The notes beneath the pieces were generated by a model that saw nothing but the letters and a program-made list of their open reading frames with translations, ran no database searches and was not told where the DNA came from. Both the position numbers and the translations under genes were made by a program. A stretch of DNA of 40,087 bases from Geminicoccaceae bacterium. Its GTDB lineage: Bacteria; Pseudomonadota; Alphaproteobacteria; Geminicoccales; Geminicoccaceae. Positions 7,829 to 16,025 of the stretch are shown here, one piece after another (the stretch's first letter is position 1; each line of letters opens with the position of its first letter). The DNA is taken from NCBI GenBank assembly GCA_020445645.1, contig JAGRGG010000029.1, positions 1 through 40,087 of the forward strand. The letters are read 5' to 3'.

Positions 7829-8980
7829 CTAGCGCTCCAGGCAGACCGCGACGCCCTGCCCGCCCCCGATGCAAAGGGCGGCGAGGCCCCGGCGCGCGTC
7901 CAGGCGCAGCATCTCGTGGACGAGGCTGACGACGATCCGGCAGCCGGATCCGGCCAAGGGGTGCCCGAGCGCGATGGCGCCGCCGTTGCGGTTGATGCGC
8001 GCGGGATCCCAGCCCATCTCGCGGTTCACGGCGATGGCCTGGGCGGCGAAGGCCTCGTTGATCTCCAGCACGTCGAGGTCGCAGGTCCGCCACCCCGCCT
8101 TGTCCAGCGCCCGACGCGCGGCGGCGGCGGGGCCGAGGCCCATGTCCAGGGGCTCGACCCCGGCCGAGGCGTAGGACGCGATGCGGACGACCGGCTCCAG
8201 GCCCCGGCGCGCCAAGCCCTCCCCGCTGCCGACGACGACGCCGGCGGCGCCGTCGTTCAGCCCCGACGAATTGCCGGCGGTGATCGTGCCCTCCGAGTCG
8301 AAGGCCGGCTTCAGCTTCGCCAAGGTCTCCAGGCTGGTGCGCGGGTTCGGGTGCTCGTCCCGGCCCACGCCCGCGACGGGGACGACCTCGGCGTCGAACC
8401 GGCCTTCCGCCCAGGCGGCGGCGGCCTTCTGCTGCGAGGCGAGCGCGAAGCGGTCCTGCTCGTCGCGGGTGATCTGGTAGCGCCGCGCCAGCCCCTCGAC
8501 GGTCGTGCCCATGTGGACGTCGTGGAAGGCGTCCCAGAGGCCGTCGACCACCATCGAATCCTTCACCGTCCGGTCGCCCGTCTTCACGGGCTCGCGCAGG
8601 CCGTAGAGCAAATGCGGCGCCTGGGTCATCGAATCCTGCCCGCCCGCCAGCACGACCTCGGCGTCGCCGCACTTGATCGCCTGCGCCGCGAGGTGGATCG
8701 ACCGCTGCCCGGCGCCGCAGACCATGTTCACCGTCGCCGCCGGCACCGAGACCGGCAGCCCCGCCTTGATCGCCGACTGCCGCGCCGGGTTCTGCCCGGC
8801 GCCGCCGGTGAGGACCTGCCCCAGGATCACCTCGTCGACCCCCTCGGGGTCGAGCCCGACGCCCTCGGTGAGCGCGCGCAGGACGGCGGCCCCCAGGTCG
8901 GACGCGGCGCACCCGGCGAGCGCGCCGGAAAGCCTGCCGATCGGCGTGCGTTTGGCGGCGGCGATGTAGGCGTCGCGCAC
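7829..8980 (-). CDS. acetyl-CoA C-acyltransferase (thiolase)
   Basis: The 383-residue thiolase has intact catalytic residues: the nucleophilic Cys in NMVCGAGQRS, the His in GHPLAGSGCR and the second Cys in ALCIGGGQGVAVCLER. It catalyses condensation or thiolytic cleavage of acyl-CoA. GTG 8980 is chosen because GGGAGG lies about 6 bases upstream and VRDAYIAAAKRTPIG is the usual thiolase N-terminus. It is transcribed away from the thiolase-like/DUF35/MaoC operon, with about 180 bases between them containing a promoter and an operator-like palindrome. It may complete the beta-oxidation-like route of the opposite operon by releasing acetyl-CoA or propionyl-CoA; acetoacetyl-CoA synthesis is the alternative. 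Confidence 0.92.
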   Translation of the reverse strand: MRDAYIAAAKRTPIGRLSGALAGCAASDLGAAVLRALTEGVGLDPEGVDEVILGQVLTGGAGQNPARQSAIKAGLPVSVPAATVNMVCGAGQRSIHLAAQAIKCGDAEVVLAGGQDSMTQAPHLLYGLREPVKTGDRTVKDSMVVDGLWDAFHDVHMGTTVEGLARRYQITRDEQDRFALASQQKAAAAWAEGRFDAEVVPVAGVGRDEHPNPRTSLETLAKLKPAFDSEGTITAGNSSGLNDGAAGVVVGSGEGLARRGLEPVVRIASYASAGVEPLDMGLGPAAAARRALDKAGWRTCDLDVLEINEAFAAQAIAVNREMGWDPARINRNGGAIALGHPLAGSGCRIVVSLVHEMLRLDARRGLAALCIGGGQGVAVCLER

Positions 8981-8993
8981 GGCATCCTCCCGC

Positions 8994-9021
8994 TTGACAT
9001 TCTGGTTATGACCATTAATAT
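8994..9021 (+). promoter_or_regulatory. predicted promoter for the thiolase-like/DUF35/MaoC operon
   Basis: A consensus -35 box TTGACA (8994-8999) is separated by 16 bases from TAATAT (9016-9021), reading toward the gene at 9161. This is an AT-rich island within very GC-rich DNA. The operator-like palindrome at 9003-9014 fills the spacer, which fits repression by blocking RNA polymerase. The leader would then be about 130 bases long. Confidence 0.6.
9003..9014. promoter_or_regulatory. GntR/HutC-type operator, copy 1
   Basis: TGGTTATGACCA is an inverted repeat (TGGT-N4-ACCA) that closely resembles the TGGTCTAGACCA-type sites bound by GntR/HutC regulators with UTRA domains, such as NagR and DasR. 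It sits in the promoter spacer between two divergent thiolase genes. A near copy occurs at 13358-13369, right after the GntR/UTRA gene. Shared bases around the core are TTCTGRTTATGACCA. Confidence 0.6.
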
Positions 9022-9160
9022 GTATACTCAGGGGATCGGGCGCAAGAGCCGAGGCGGGGGAGGTTCCCATGCAATCCGACGTTCTCCGGACGCCCGCCGC
9101 GCCGTCGCGCGCGTGCGGGACGATCGCCGATCCCCTTCGCCTCGACGAACGGGCGGCGCC

Positions 9161-10312
9161 GTGAAGGGCCAGGCCGCGATCGTCGGCGTCGGCGAGCTGA
9201 AGCCCGTGCGCCGGACCGGGGGCGTGACGACGCTGGAGCTGATCGCGCGGGTCGCGCGCGAGGCCGCCCTCGACGCGGGGCTCGAACCTTCGGGGATCGA
9301 TGGGCTGCTGGTCGGGCCGCAGGTTGGCCTGACGCCGCAGCACGTGCCGGCGACGGTGGCGGAATATCTCGGGTTGAAGCCGACGATGGCGAACGTCGTC
9401 GACCTCGGCGGGGCGTCGGGGGCCGGCATGGTCTGGCGCGCGGCGGCGGCGATCGACGCGGGCATGTGCGACGCCGTGCTCTGCGTGCTCGCCAACCACC
9501 GCGACGACGCGGCCCCCCGCTCGCCGAACCGCAACCCCATCCGCGAGTTCGACGTGCCGTTCGGCGCTTCCGGCGCCAACGTGTCCTACGCCCTCCTGAT
9601 GCAAGCGCACATGGCGGCCTACGGCTGCAAGGCCGAGGACTACGCGAGGATCGCCGCCGCCGCGCGGGCGAACGCGCAGCGCAACCCGGACGCCATCTTT
9701 TACGGCAAGCCCTCGAGCGTCGAGGACGTGCTGGCCTCGCCGATGGTGGCCGAACCCCTGCACCTGCTCGAGATCGTCATGCCGGTGGCCGGCGGCGAGG
9801 CGGTGATCGTCGCCTCGGCGGCGCGCGCGCGCCGGTCGCCGAGGCCCCCCGTGCACCTGCTCGGCGCCGGCGAGAAGGTGACCCACCGCGCCGTCAGCCA
9901 GGCGTCCTCCCTCACCTCCGGGCCGCTCAAGCCCGCGATGGCGCGGGCGTTCGGGCAGGCGGGCCTGGGCGCGCGCGACGTGGACCTCCTTTCGCTCTAC
10001 GACTGCTACACGATCATGGTGGCGACGACGCTGGAGGACGCCGGCCTCTGTCCCCCCGGGGGGTTCGGCGCCTTCGTCCGCGACAACGGCCTCGGCTTCG
10101 ACGGGACGGCGCCGCTCAACACGCACGGGGGGCAGCTCGGCTTCGGCCAGCCCGACCTCGCGGGCGGGATGACGCACGTGGTCGAGGCGGTGCGCCAGCT
10201 CAGGGGCGAGGCGCACGGACGGCAGGTCAGGAACGCGCGGACGGCGCTCGTCACCGGCAACGGCGCCACGATGGGCGAGGCCACGGCGCTGGTCCTGGGG
10301 GCGGCCGCATGA
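9161..10312 (+). CDS. thiolase-fold lipid-transfer/Ltp2-like protein, probably non-thiolytic
   Basis: The 383-residue thiolase-superfamily protein lacks the thiolase catalytic set. Where the nucleophilic Cys belongs it reads DLGGASGAG, where GHP belongs it reads NTHGGQLGFGQ, and at the second Cys it reads VTGNGATMG. This is the pattern of SCP-x/Ltp2-like proteins, some of which act as retro-aldolases together with a DUF35 partner in steroid side-chain degradation. The DUF35 gene follows with an ATGA overlap, and a MaoC hydratase comes next, matching such a hydratase-aldolase module. GTG 9161 gives the usual N-terminus (AAIVGVGELKPVRRTG); the in-frame upstream extension is spurious. The substrate, presumably a branched acyl-CoA, is unknown. 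Confidence 0.85.
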   Translation: MKGQAAIVGVGELKPVRRTGGVTTLELIARVAREAALDAGLEPSGIDGLLVGPQVGLTPQHVPATVAEYLGLKPTMANVVDLGGASGAGMVWRAAAAIDAGMCDAVLCVLANHRDDAAPRSPNRNPIREFDVPFGASGANVSYALLMQAHMAAYGCKAEDYARIAAAARANAQRNPDAIFYGKPSSVEDVLASPMVAEPLHLLEIVMPVAGGEAVIVASAARARRSPRPPVHLLGAGEKVTHRAVSQASSLTSGPLKPAMARAFGQAGLGARDVDLLSLYDCYTIMVATTLEDAGLCPPGGFGAFVRDNGLGFDGTAPLNTHGGQLGFGQPDLAGGMTHVVEAVRQLRGEAHGRQVRNARTALVTGNGATMGEATALVLGAAA

Positions 10313-10731
10313 CCGACGCGCTCGCCGGCCTCGAGGTGCCCGGGCCGACCGTCACCCCGCTGACCGAACCGTTCTGGGCGGAAGCGGGGGCCGGCGGCCT
10401 TTCGATCCAGCGTTGCGGGTCCTGCGGGCGGGCGGTGTTCTATCCGCGGGCGATCTGCCCGCACTGCTGGGGCGACGCCCTGCGCTGGGAGGCCGCGAGC
10501 GGGCAAGGACGCCTGAAGTCCTTCTCGACGGTCCGCAAGCCGGGCCATCCGGGCTGGCTGCCGGCGGCACCCTACACCGTCGGCCTCGTGGAACTCGCGG
10601 AGGGGCCGGTCATGCTGAGCCTCATCCTGCCGGGGCCGCGGCCGGTGCGGGTCGGCGACGCCCTGGTCCTGGCGCCGACCGACATCGGCGGGCGGGTCCT
10701 GCCCGTGTTTCGATTGGACGCGACCGCATGA
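10309..10731 (+). CDS. Zn-ribbon/OB-fold protein (DUF35), partner of the thiolase-like protein
   Basis: The 140-residue product has an N-terminal helical segment, a zinc ribbon with two pairs of Cys (CGSC and CPHC, about residues 39-57), then a beta-rich OB-fold (GRLKSFSTVRK and onward). DUF35 proteins bind acyl-CoA and form stable complexes with thiolase-like partners; in Ltp2-ChsH2 the DUF35 domain is needed for aldolase activity. The ATG overlaps the stop of the preceding gene (ATGA), which fits equal expression of complex subunits. Confidence 0.9.
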   Translation: MTDALAGLEVPGPTVTPLTEPFWAEAGAGGLSIQRCGSCGRAVFYPRAICPHCWGDALRWEAASGQGRLKSFSTVRKPGHPGWLPAAPYTVGLVELAEGPVMLSLILPGPRPVRVGDALVLAPTDIGGRVLPVFRLDATA

Positions 10732-10744
10732 GAAGGGAGAGACG

Positions 10745-11194
10745 ATGAGCACGACGAAGGACGGCTGGGCGGGCGTCATCAAGGGCAAGCCCCAGGTCGG
10801 GCAGGCCGCGGAGCGCACCCGCACCACGCGGACGGGCGACATCGAGGCGTTCACCGCGATGACCGGCGACCGCAACCCCCTGCACTACGACCGGGACCTC
10901 GCCGAGAAGTCCCCGTTCGGCAGGCTGATCGTCCAGGGCGGCGTCACGTCGGGGATCCTGAACGCCCTCGTGGCCGAAGACCTGCCGGGGCCGGGGACGG
11001 TGTTCCTCGGCGTCGAGTGGAAGTTCGTGAAGGCGGTCGGCGTCGACGAGGCGATCACCGGCCGGGTCGAGATCCTGGAGGTCCGGGACGACAAGCCGAT
11101 CTGCAAGATCATGACCTCGGTGCGCAACGCCGCGGGCGAGGACTGCCTCACCGGGACCGCCACCGTCTACACGATGCCGCTGAAAGATCTTTGA
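10745..11194 (+). CDS. MaoC-like (R)-specific enoyl-CoA hydratase
   Basis: The 149-residue single hot-dog protein carries the hydratase-2 motif FTAMTGDRNPLHYD, with the catalytic Asp and His of MaoC/PhaJ enzymes; these add water to trans-2-enoyl-CoA. It lies 13 bases after the DUF35 gene, with AGAAGGGAGAG just upstream of the ATG. In the proposed module it would form the 3-hydroxyacyl-CoA that the thiolase-like/DUF35 pair could cleave by retro-aldol reaction. Its own stop overlaps the next start (TGATG). Confidence 0.9.
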   Translation: MSTTKDGWAGVIKGKPQVGQAAERTRTTRTGDIEAFTAMTGDRNPLHYDRDLAEKSPFGRLIVQGGVTSGILNALVAEDLPGPGTVFLGVEWKFVKAVGVDEAITGRVEILEVRDDKPICKIMTSVRNAAGEDCLTGTATVYTMPLKDL

Positions 11195-12444
11195 TGGCCG
11201 TCCCGCGGGAAGGGGCCGCCGCCGACGCGGCCCCGCCCGCGGCGGGCAGCGTGGCCTTCCTGGCCCTCATGGCGCTGGCCGTCGTCCTGTCGATGACGAC
11301 GTGGTTCTCGGCGACGGCGATCGTCCCGGAGCTGACCCGGCGCTGGGGCCTGTCCGCCTCGGCCGCCGCGTGGCTGACGAACGGCGTCCAGGTGGGCTTC
11401 GTCGTCGGCGCGCTCGGCTCCAGCCTCGTCAACCTCGCCGACGTGGTGCCCCTGAACCGGCTGATGGCGGCCTCGGCGGCCTTCGGCGCCTTGGCGAACC
11501 TGATCCTGCTCGCCGAACCCGGCACCGCCGGCGCCATCGCCGCCCGCTTCCTGACCGGCCTCGCGCTGGCCGGGGTCTACCCGCCCGCGCTCAAGATGAT
11601 GGCGACGTGGTTCCGGCGCGGCCGGGGCCTCGCCCTGGGCCTCCTGATCGGCGCGCTCACGCTGGGCTCGTCGCTGCCGCACCTCTTCCGCGCGCTTGGC
11701 GGCGGCGTCGACTGGCGGCTCGTCGTGGCGCTGGCCTCGGCGGCGAGCCTCGCCGCCGCCCTGGTCTTCGCCTTTCTGATCAAGGAAGGCCCCTACCCCT
11801 TCGCGCGCGCGACCGTGGACCCCTCGCGGATCGGCGCCGTGCTGCGCGACCGGCCGCTCCTGCTCGCCAACCTCGGCTATTTCGGCCACATGTGGGAGCT
11901 TTACGCGATGTGGGGCTGGTTCCTCGCCTTCGCCGCCGCGTCGGGCGAGGCGGGCAACGCGGCGCTCGCGGGCCGGGCGTCGCTCGTCACCTTCGCCGTG
12001 GTCGCCTCGGGCGTGCCCGGCTGCATCCTGGGCGGCTGGCTGTCGGACCGGATCGGCCGGACCCTGACGACGGCCCTCATGATGGGGGCTTCCGGCGCCT
12101 GCGCGCTCGCCATCGGCTTCCTCTTCACGGGTCCGGCCTGGGCGTTCCTGCTCGTCGCCTTGCTCTGGGGCGTCGCCGTCATCGGCGATTCGGCGCAGTT
12201 CTCGGCCGCCGTGACCGAACTCGGCGACCAGCGCTTCGTCGGCACCGCCCTGGCCCTCCAGCTCGGCCTCGGCTTCGGCCTCACCGTGCTTGCGATCTGG
12301 CTCGTCCCCCTTTTCGCCGGCTGGATCGGCGGCTGGCGCTGGGCCTTCCTCCTCCTCGTCCCCGGCCCGGTCCTGGGGGCGGGCGCCATGCTGGCGCTGC
12401 GCCGGCGCCCGGAGGCGGCGGCGATGGCCGGCGGCCTGCGCTAG
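11194..12444 (+). CDS. MFS transporter
   Basis: The 416-residue membrane protein has about 12 hydrophobic segments and MFS signatures: an N-terminal FSATAIVPELTRRWGL, the loop ATWFRRGRGLALGLLIGAL after helix 4, and GGWLSDRIGRTLTTALMMG as the repeat of the loop 2-3 motif in the C-terminal half. The start overlaps the MaoC stop, so it belongs to the same operon. It probably imports the substrate of the acyl-CoA module, perhaps a carboxylic acid, but specificity cannot be read from the sequence. Confidence 0.85.
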   Translation: MAVPREGAAADAAPPAAGSVAFLALMALAVVLSMTTWFSATAIVPELTRRWGLSASAAAWLTNGVQVGFVVGALGSSLVNLADVVPLNRLMAASAAFGALANLILLAEPGTAGAIAARFLTGLALAGVYPPALKMMATWFRRGRGLALGLLIGALTLGSSLPHLFRALGGGVDWRLVVALASAASLAAALVFAFLIKEGPYPFARATVDPSRIGAVLRDRPLLLANLGYFGHMWELYAMWGWFLAFAAASGEAGNAALAGRASLVTFAVVASGVPGCILGGWLSDRIGRTLTTALMMGASGACALAIGFLFTGPAWAFLLVALLWGVAVIGDSAQFSAAVTELGDQRFVGTALALQLGLGFGLTVLAIWLVPLFAGWIGGWRWAFLLLVPGPVLGAGAMLALRRRPEAAAMAGGLR

Positions 12445-12463
12445 CGACGGGCGGGGGCGCGGC

Positions 12464-13345
12464 GTGAGACGGGAGGATGGCCTGCGAACGAAACCCCCGC
12501 AACCCCGCCCGCGCGGGCGGCCCCGCTACGACGCGGAGGACGGCGCCTCGGCCGAGAACTTCCGCCGCATCGCCCGGACGATCCGCGTGGCGCGCGACGA
12601 CGCCGTCCCCCTTTGGGTCCAGCTCAAGAACCAGATCGGGGAGGCGATCCGCAGCGGCGCCCTGCCCGAGAACGCGCGCCTGCCCTCCGAGCAGGCGCTG
12701 TGCGGGATCTTCGAGATCTCGAGGCCCGTCATCCGCGGCGCCATCGCGGCGCTCGCCTCCGAGGGCCGGGTGATCAAGGTGCCCCGAAAGGGCATGTTCG
12801 TCGCGGCGAGGGTCCAGGCGGTCGACCTCGTGACCTCGACGCTCGGCGTCTTCGGCGACCTCTCGGCCAAGGGCCACGAGCCGACGGTCAGGACCTTCGC
12901 CTTCGGCCTCGCCCCCGCCGACCAGGACGAGCGGCGCGTCTTCGGCCTGCCGGACGGGTTCGACGTGCTCCGGATCGTCCGGGTCTACGCCTCGGACGGC
13001 CGGCCGCTCACCCACACGCGCATCTCGCTGCCGGCGCACCGCCTGCCAGGGATGGAGCGGCTCGACATCGAGAACAAGCCGCTCTTCGAGACGATCCGGC
13101 AGCACTACGGCCTGACCGTGGCGCGGGCCGACCGCTGGCTGAAGGCGGCGATGCCGCCCCCGGAGGTGGCGGAGCGCATGGGCGTCCCGCCCCACGAGCC
13201 GATGATCTTCATCGAATCGATCGCCTACGACCACGACGGCAACCCCCTGGAGTTCTACCGCGCCTTCTACGATTCGGCCGTCGCCAGCATCCACGTCGCC
13301 ACCGACCGGCAGGCCGAAAGGCACGGCCCTCGGCCCCGCCGGTGA
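12464..13345 (+). CDS. GntR/HutC-family transcriptional regulator with UTRA domain
   Basis: The 293-residue product begins with an Arg/Pro-rich tail, followed by a winged helix-turn-helix at about residues 45-115 (PLWVQLKNQIGEAIRSGALP, then LPSEQALCGIFEISRPVIRGAI). A UTRA ligand domain (about 125-285) ends in EFYRAFYDSAVASIHV. It is probably a repressor released by a small carbohydrate or acyl ligand. GTG 12464, 20 bases after the MFS stop, is the furthest plausible start; the true start could lie further in. Being last in the thiolase-like operon, it would regulate itself through the site at 9003. A second copy of that site lies 13 bases after its stop, in front of the sugar operon. Confidence 0.88.
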   Translation: MRREDGLRTKPPQPRPRGRPRYDAEDGASAENFRRIARTIRVARDDAVPLWVQLKNQIGEAIRSGALPENARLPSEQALCGIFEISRPVIRGAIAALASEGRVIKVPRKGMFVAARVQAVDLVTSTLGVFGDLSAKGHEPTVRTFAFGLAPADQDERRVFGLPDGFDVLRIVRVYASDGRPLTHTRISLPAHRLPGMERLDIENKPLFETIRQHYGLTVARADRWLKAAMPPPEVAERMGVPPHEPMIFIESIAYDHDGNPLEFYRAFYDSAVASIHVATDRQAERHGPRPRR

Positions 13346-13357
13346 ACCGTCAATTTC

Positions 13358-13369
13358 TGATTATGACCA
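13358..13369. promoter_or_regulatory. GntR/HutC-type operator, copy 2
   Basis: TGATTATGACCA differs from copy 1 (9003-9014) at one base. CTGAT and ACCAG form the half-sites and outer GTCAAT/ATTGAC arms extend the dyad. TTGACA at 13372-13377, immediately after it, could be the -35 of the SDR operon, although I see no good -10 box about 17 bases on. Confidence 0.55.
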
Positions 13370-13468
13370 GATTGACAGGGGGCGGGTCCGCCTGTAGGGA
13401 TTTTGGTAACGAGCAGAAAGAAGCCCGCATCCGGGAAGGGACCCTCTCCTTCCCGTGGGGAGGAACGG

Positions 13469-14242
13469 ATGGACCGTCTCGGCAAGTTCCGGCTCGACGG
13501 AAAGGTCGCGGTCGTCACCGGCGCCGCGAGCGGCATCGGCCTTGAGGTCTGCCGCGCGCTCGGCTCGGCCGGCGCCGAGGTGGTGCTCCTCGACCGCGAC
13601 GCGGCCGGGCTCGCGGCGGCGGCCGAGGGGCTGGCGTCGCAGGGGACGATCTGCTCGACCCAAGAGGCCGACGTGACGGACCCCGCAGCGATGACGGGGG
13701 CCGCCGACGCGGTCGCCGCCGGGCGGGGCCGGGTCGACGTGCTGGTGAACAGCGCCGGGATCGCGCGGCTGCACACGGCGCTCGACGCCGCCGACGACGA
13801 GTGGCGCCACGTGCTCGACGTGAACCTGAACGGCACCTTCTGGGCCTGCCGCGCCTTCGGCCGCCACATGGTCGCCCAGGGCGCGGGCAGCATCGTCAAC
13901 CTGGGCTCGATGTCGGGGATCATCGTCAACCGGCCGCAGCACGCCGCCTCCTACGTGGCGAGCAAGGGCGCCGTCCACATGCTGACGAAGGCGCTCGCCG
14001 CCGAATGGGCGGGGTCGGGCGTCCGGGTCAACGCGCTCGCCCCCGGCTACGTCGCCACCGAGATGACGCTGAAGATGCGCGGGCGGCCCGAACTCTTCGA
14101 GACCTGGACGGACATGACGCCGATGGGGCGCTGCGGCGAGCCCGAGGAGATCGCGCTGGCCGCGCTCTACCTCGCCTCGCCGGCGGCGGGCTACGTGACG
14201 GGCGCCGTCCTTTCGATCGACGGTGGCTACACGGTCTGGTGA
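13469..14242 (+). CDS. SDR-family NAD(P)-dependent dehydrogenase
   Basis: The 257-residue classical short-chain dehydrogenase has the nucleotide-binding TGAASGIG, the NSAG motif and a catalytic Ser with YVASK (Tyr and Lys); it ends in the usual IDGGY. It most likely oxidises a polyol or hydroxy sugar. ATG 13469 is preceded by GGGGAGGAAC. It is the first gene of an operon with an aldolase, a sugar ABC transporter and a kinase, so it is probably the entry oxidation step to a ketose. A 123-base leader separates it from the GntR gene and carries operator copy 2. Confidence 0.9.
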   Translation: MDRLGKFRLDGKVAVVTGAASGIGLEVCRALGSAGAEVVLLDRDAAGLAAAAEGLASQGTICSTQEADVTDPAAMTGAADAVAAGRGRVDVLVNSAGIARLHTALDAADDEWRHVLDVNLNGTFWACRAFGRHMVAQGAGSIVNLGSMSGIIVNRPQHAASYVASKGAVHMLTKALAAEWAGSGVRVNALAPGYVATEMTLKMRGRPELFETWTDMTPMGRCGEPEEIALAALYLASPAAGYVTGAVLSIDGGYTVW

Positions 14243-14262
14243 GACGGGAAGGGAAGGGCGTC

Positions 14263-14910
14263 ATGCTCGACGACGGCGAACGCGAAAAGCGCGGGGCGAT
14301 CATTGAAAGCTGCCTGGAGATGAACCGCCTCGGCATCAACCAGGGCACCTCCGGGAACATCAGCGTGCGGCACGGGGACGGCCTCCTGATCACGCCGACG
14401 AGCCTTCCCTACGACCGGCTCGAGCCCGAGGACGTCGTGTTCCTGTCCCCCGACGGCACGCCCGAGGGGCGGCACCGGCCGTCGAGCGAATGGCATTTCC
14501 ACCTGGACATCATGCGGGAACGGCCGGACGTGAACGCGATCGTCCACGCCCACCCGACCTACTGCACGATCCTCGCCATCATGGGCCTGGAGATCCCGCC
14601 GATCCACTACATGGTGGCGGTCGCCGGGGGATCGAACGTCCGCTGCGCGCCCTACGCGATCTTCGGCTCGAAGGAGCTGTCGCAGAACGCCGTCAAGGCG
14701 CTCGAAGGGAGGCAGGCCTGCCTCCTGGAACACCACGGCGCCATCGCCGTCGGCGCCAGCCTGCCCAAGGCGATGTGGCTCGCGGTCGAGGTCGAGACGC
14801 TGGCGCGCCAGTACCACGGCTGCCTGCCCTTCGGCGCGCCGCCGCTCCTGAGCGAGGAGCAGATCGGCGCCGTCATCGAGAAGATGGCGGGCTACGGCCA
14901 CCAGGGCTGA
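14263..14910 (+). CDS. class II aldolase/adducin-family protein (fuculose-phosphate aldolase-like)
   Basis: The 215-residue product of the FucA/RhaD/AraD family has NQGTSGNISVR near the N-terminus (phosphate-binding loop), a Glu in SSEWHFHLDIM, the zinc ligands in VHAHPTYC and the third His in LEHHGAI. Members cleave ketose-1-phosphates into dihydroxyacetone phosphate and an aldehyde, or epimerise pentulose phosphates. It would accept the product of the PfkB kinase at the operon's end. The ATG lies 20 bases after the SDR stop with GGGAAGGG in between. Confidence 0.9.
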   Translation: MLDDGEREKRGAIIESCLEMNRLGINQGTSGNISVRHGDGLLITPTSLPYDRLEPEDVVFLSPDGTPEGRHRPSSEWHFHLDIMRERPDVNAIVHAHPTYCTILAIMGLEIPPIHYMVAVAGGSNVRCAPYAIFGSKELSQNAVKALEGRQACLLEHHGAIAVGASLPKAMWLAVEVETLARQYHGCLPFGAPPLLSEEQIGAVIEKMAGYGHQG

Positions 14911-14965
14911 GGCCCTTTCGAGGCCAGGGCCGAGGCCCTTTCGAGGATTGCCCGGAGAACCGGGC
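14909..14965 (+). repeat. short direct repeat and hairpin before the binding-protein gene
   Basis: GAGGCCCTTTCGAGG occurs at 14909-14923 and again at 14932-14946. A perfect hairpin follows: GCCCGG (14950-14955), loop AGAA, CCGGGC (14960-14965). There is no T-run, so this is more likely an RNA processing or stability element ahead of the highly expressed binding protein than a terminator. Confidence 0.5.
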
Positions 14966-15021
14966 GATGGCCCCCGGGGTAGGTCGGGGGCGCGATCGAG
15001 AAACCGACAGGGAGTCGTGAA

Positions 15022-16005
15022 ATGTCCGAGTCCAGAAGCCCGCGCGCGAAGGCGCTCCTCGCCACCGCCGCCGTCACCGCCCTCTTCGCGGGCACGGCGT
15101 TCGCCCAGGACGGGAAGCTCTCGCTCGAGGGCAAGACGATCGGCGTCACCGTCATCGGCACCGACCACGACTGGGACCTGAAGGCGTATCAGGGCCAGCT
15201 CGACGAGATCGAGAAGCTCGGCGGCGAGGCGATCGCGCTCGACGCGGGCCGCAACGACCAGACGCAGATCTCGCAGATCCAGACCCTGATCGCCCAGCAG
15301 CCGGACGCGATCATCGAGCAGTTGGGCAACCTCGACGTGCTGAACCCCTGGTTGCAGAAGATCAAGGACGCCGGCATCCCGCTCTTCACCGTCGACACGG
15401 CGACGCCGCTCGCCATCAACAACACCACGTCGAACAACTACGCCATCGGCGCGGATCTGGCGCTTCAGATGGTCTCGGACATGGGCGGCAAGGGCAAGGT
15501 CCTGGTCTTCAACGGCTTCTACAGCGTGCCGGTCTGCAAGATCCGCTACGACATGATGAAGTACGTGCTGGGCAGCTACCCCGAGGTCGAGATCATCGAG
15601 CCCGAGCTGCGCGACGTGATCCCGAACACCATCCAGAGCGCCTACTCCAACGTCACCGACATGCTGACCAAGTACCCGAACGAGGGCGACGTCGGCGCGG
15701 TCTGGGCCTGCTGGGACGTGCCGCAGATCGGCGCCACCCAGGCGATCCAGGCGGCGGGCAGGAAGGGCGTCCAGACCTACGGGGTCGACGGCAGCCCGGA
15801 ATACGTCGAGATGGTCGCCGACCCGGACTCGCCGGCCGGCGCCGTCGCGGCGCAGCAGCCCTACGAGATCGGCAAGACCGCGGTCGACAACGTCGCCCGC
15901 CATCTGGCCGGCCAGGAGGTCCCGCCCTTCACCTTCCTGCCGGCGGTGCTGATCACCAAGGCCAACGCGGCCGAGACCGCGGGGCCTTTCCTGCCGAAGA
16001 AGTAG
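15022..16005 (+). CDS. periplasmic sugar-binding protein of a ribose-type ABC importer
   Basis: The 327-residue product starts with a clear Sec signal peptide (positive N-terminus, then ALLATAAVTALFAGTAFA and a cleavage site before QDGKL). The mature part is a type I periplasmic-binding fold (Peripla_BP_4), with GVTVIGTDHDWDLKAYQGQ at the start and TYGVDGSPEYV in the second half. It captures the substrate for the ATPase and two permeases that follow. A GGGAGT element precedes the ATG. The ligand is unknown; the downstream enzymes imply a sugar or polyol. Confidence 0.92.
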   Translation: MSESRSPRAKALLATAAVTALFAGTAFAQDGKLSLEGKTIGVTVIGTDHDWDLKAYQGQLDEIEKLGGEAIALDAGRNDQTQISQIQTLIAQQPDAIIEQLGNLDVLNPWLQKIKDAGIPLFTVDTATPLAINNTTSNNYAIGADLALQMVSDMGGKGKVLVFNGFYSVPVCKIRYDMMKYVLGSYPEVEIIEPELRDVIPNTIQSAYSNVTDMLTKYPNEGDVGAVWACWDVPQIGATQAIQAAGRKGVQTYGVDGSPEYVEMVADPDSPAGAVAAQQPYEIGKTAVDNVARHLAGQEVPPFTFLPAVLITKANAAETAGPFLPKK

Positions 16006-16025
16006 GCCGGGCGTCGCCTCGGGGC

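Noticed and set aside
8994-9028. Promoter using TATACT (9023-9028) as -10
   Set aside because: It would need a 23-base spacer from TTGACA; TAATAT at 9016-9021 gives 16 bases.
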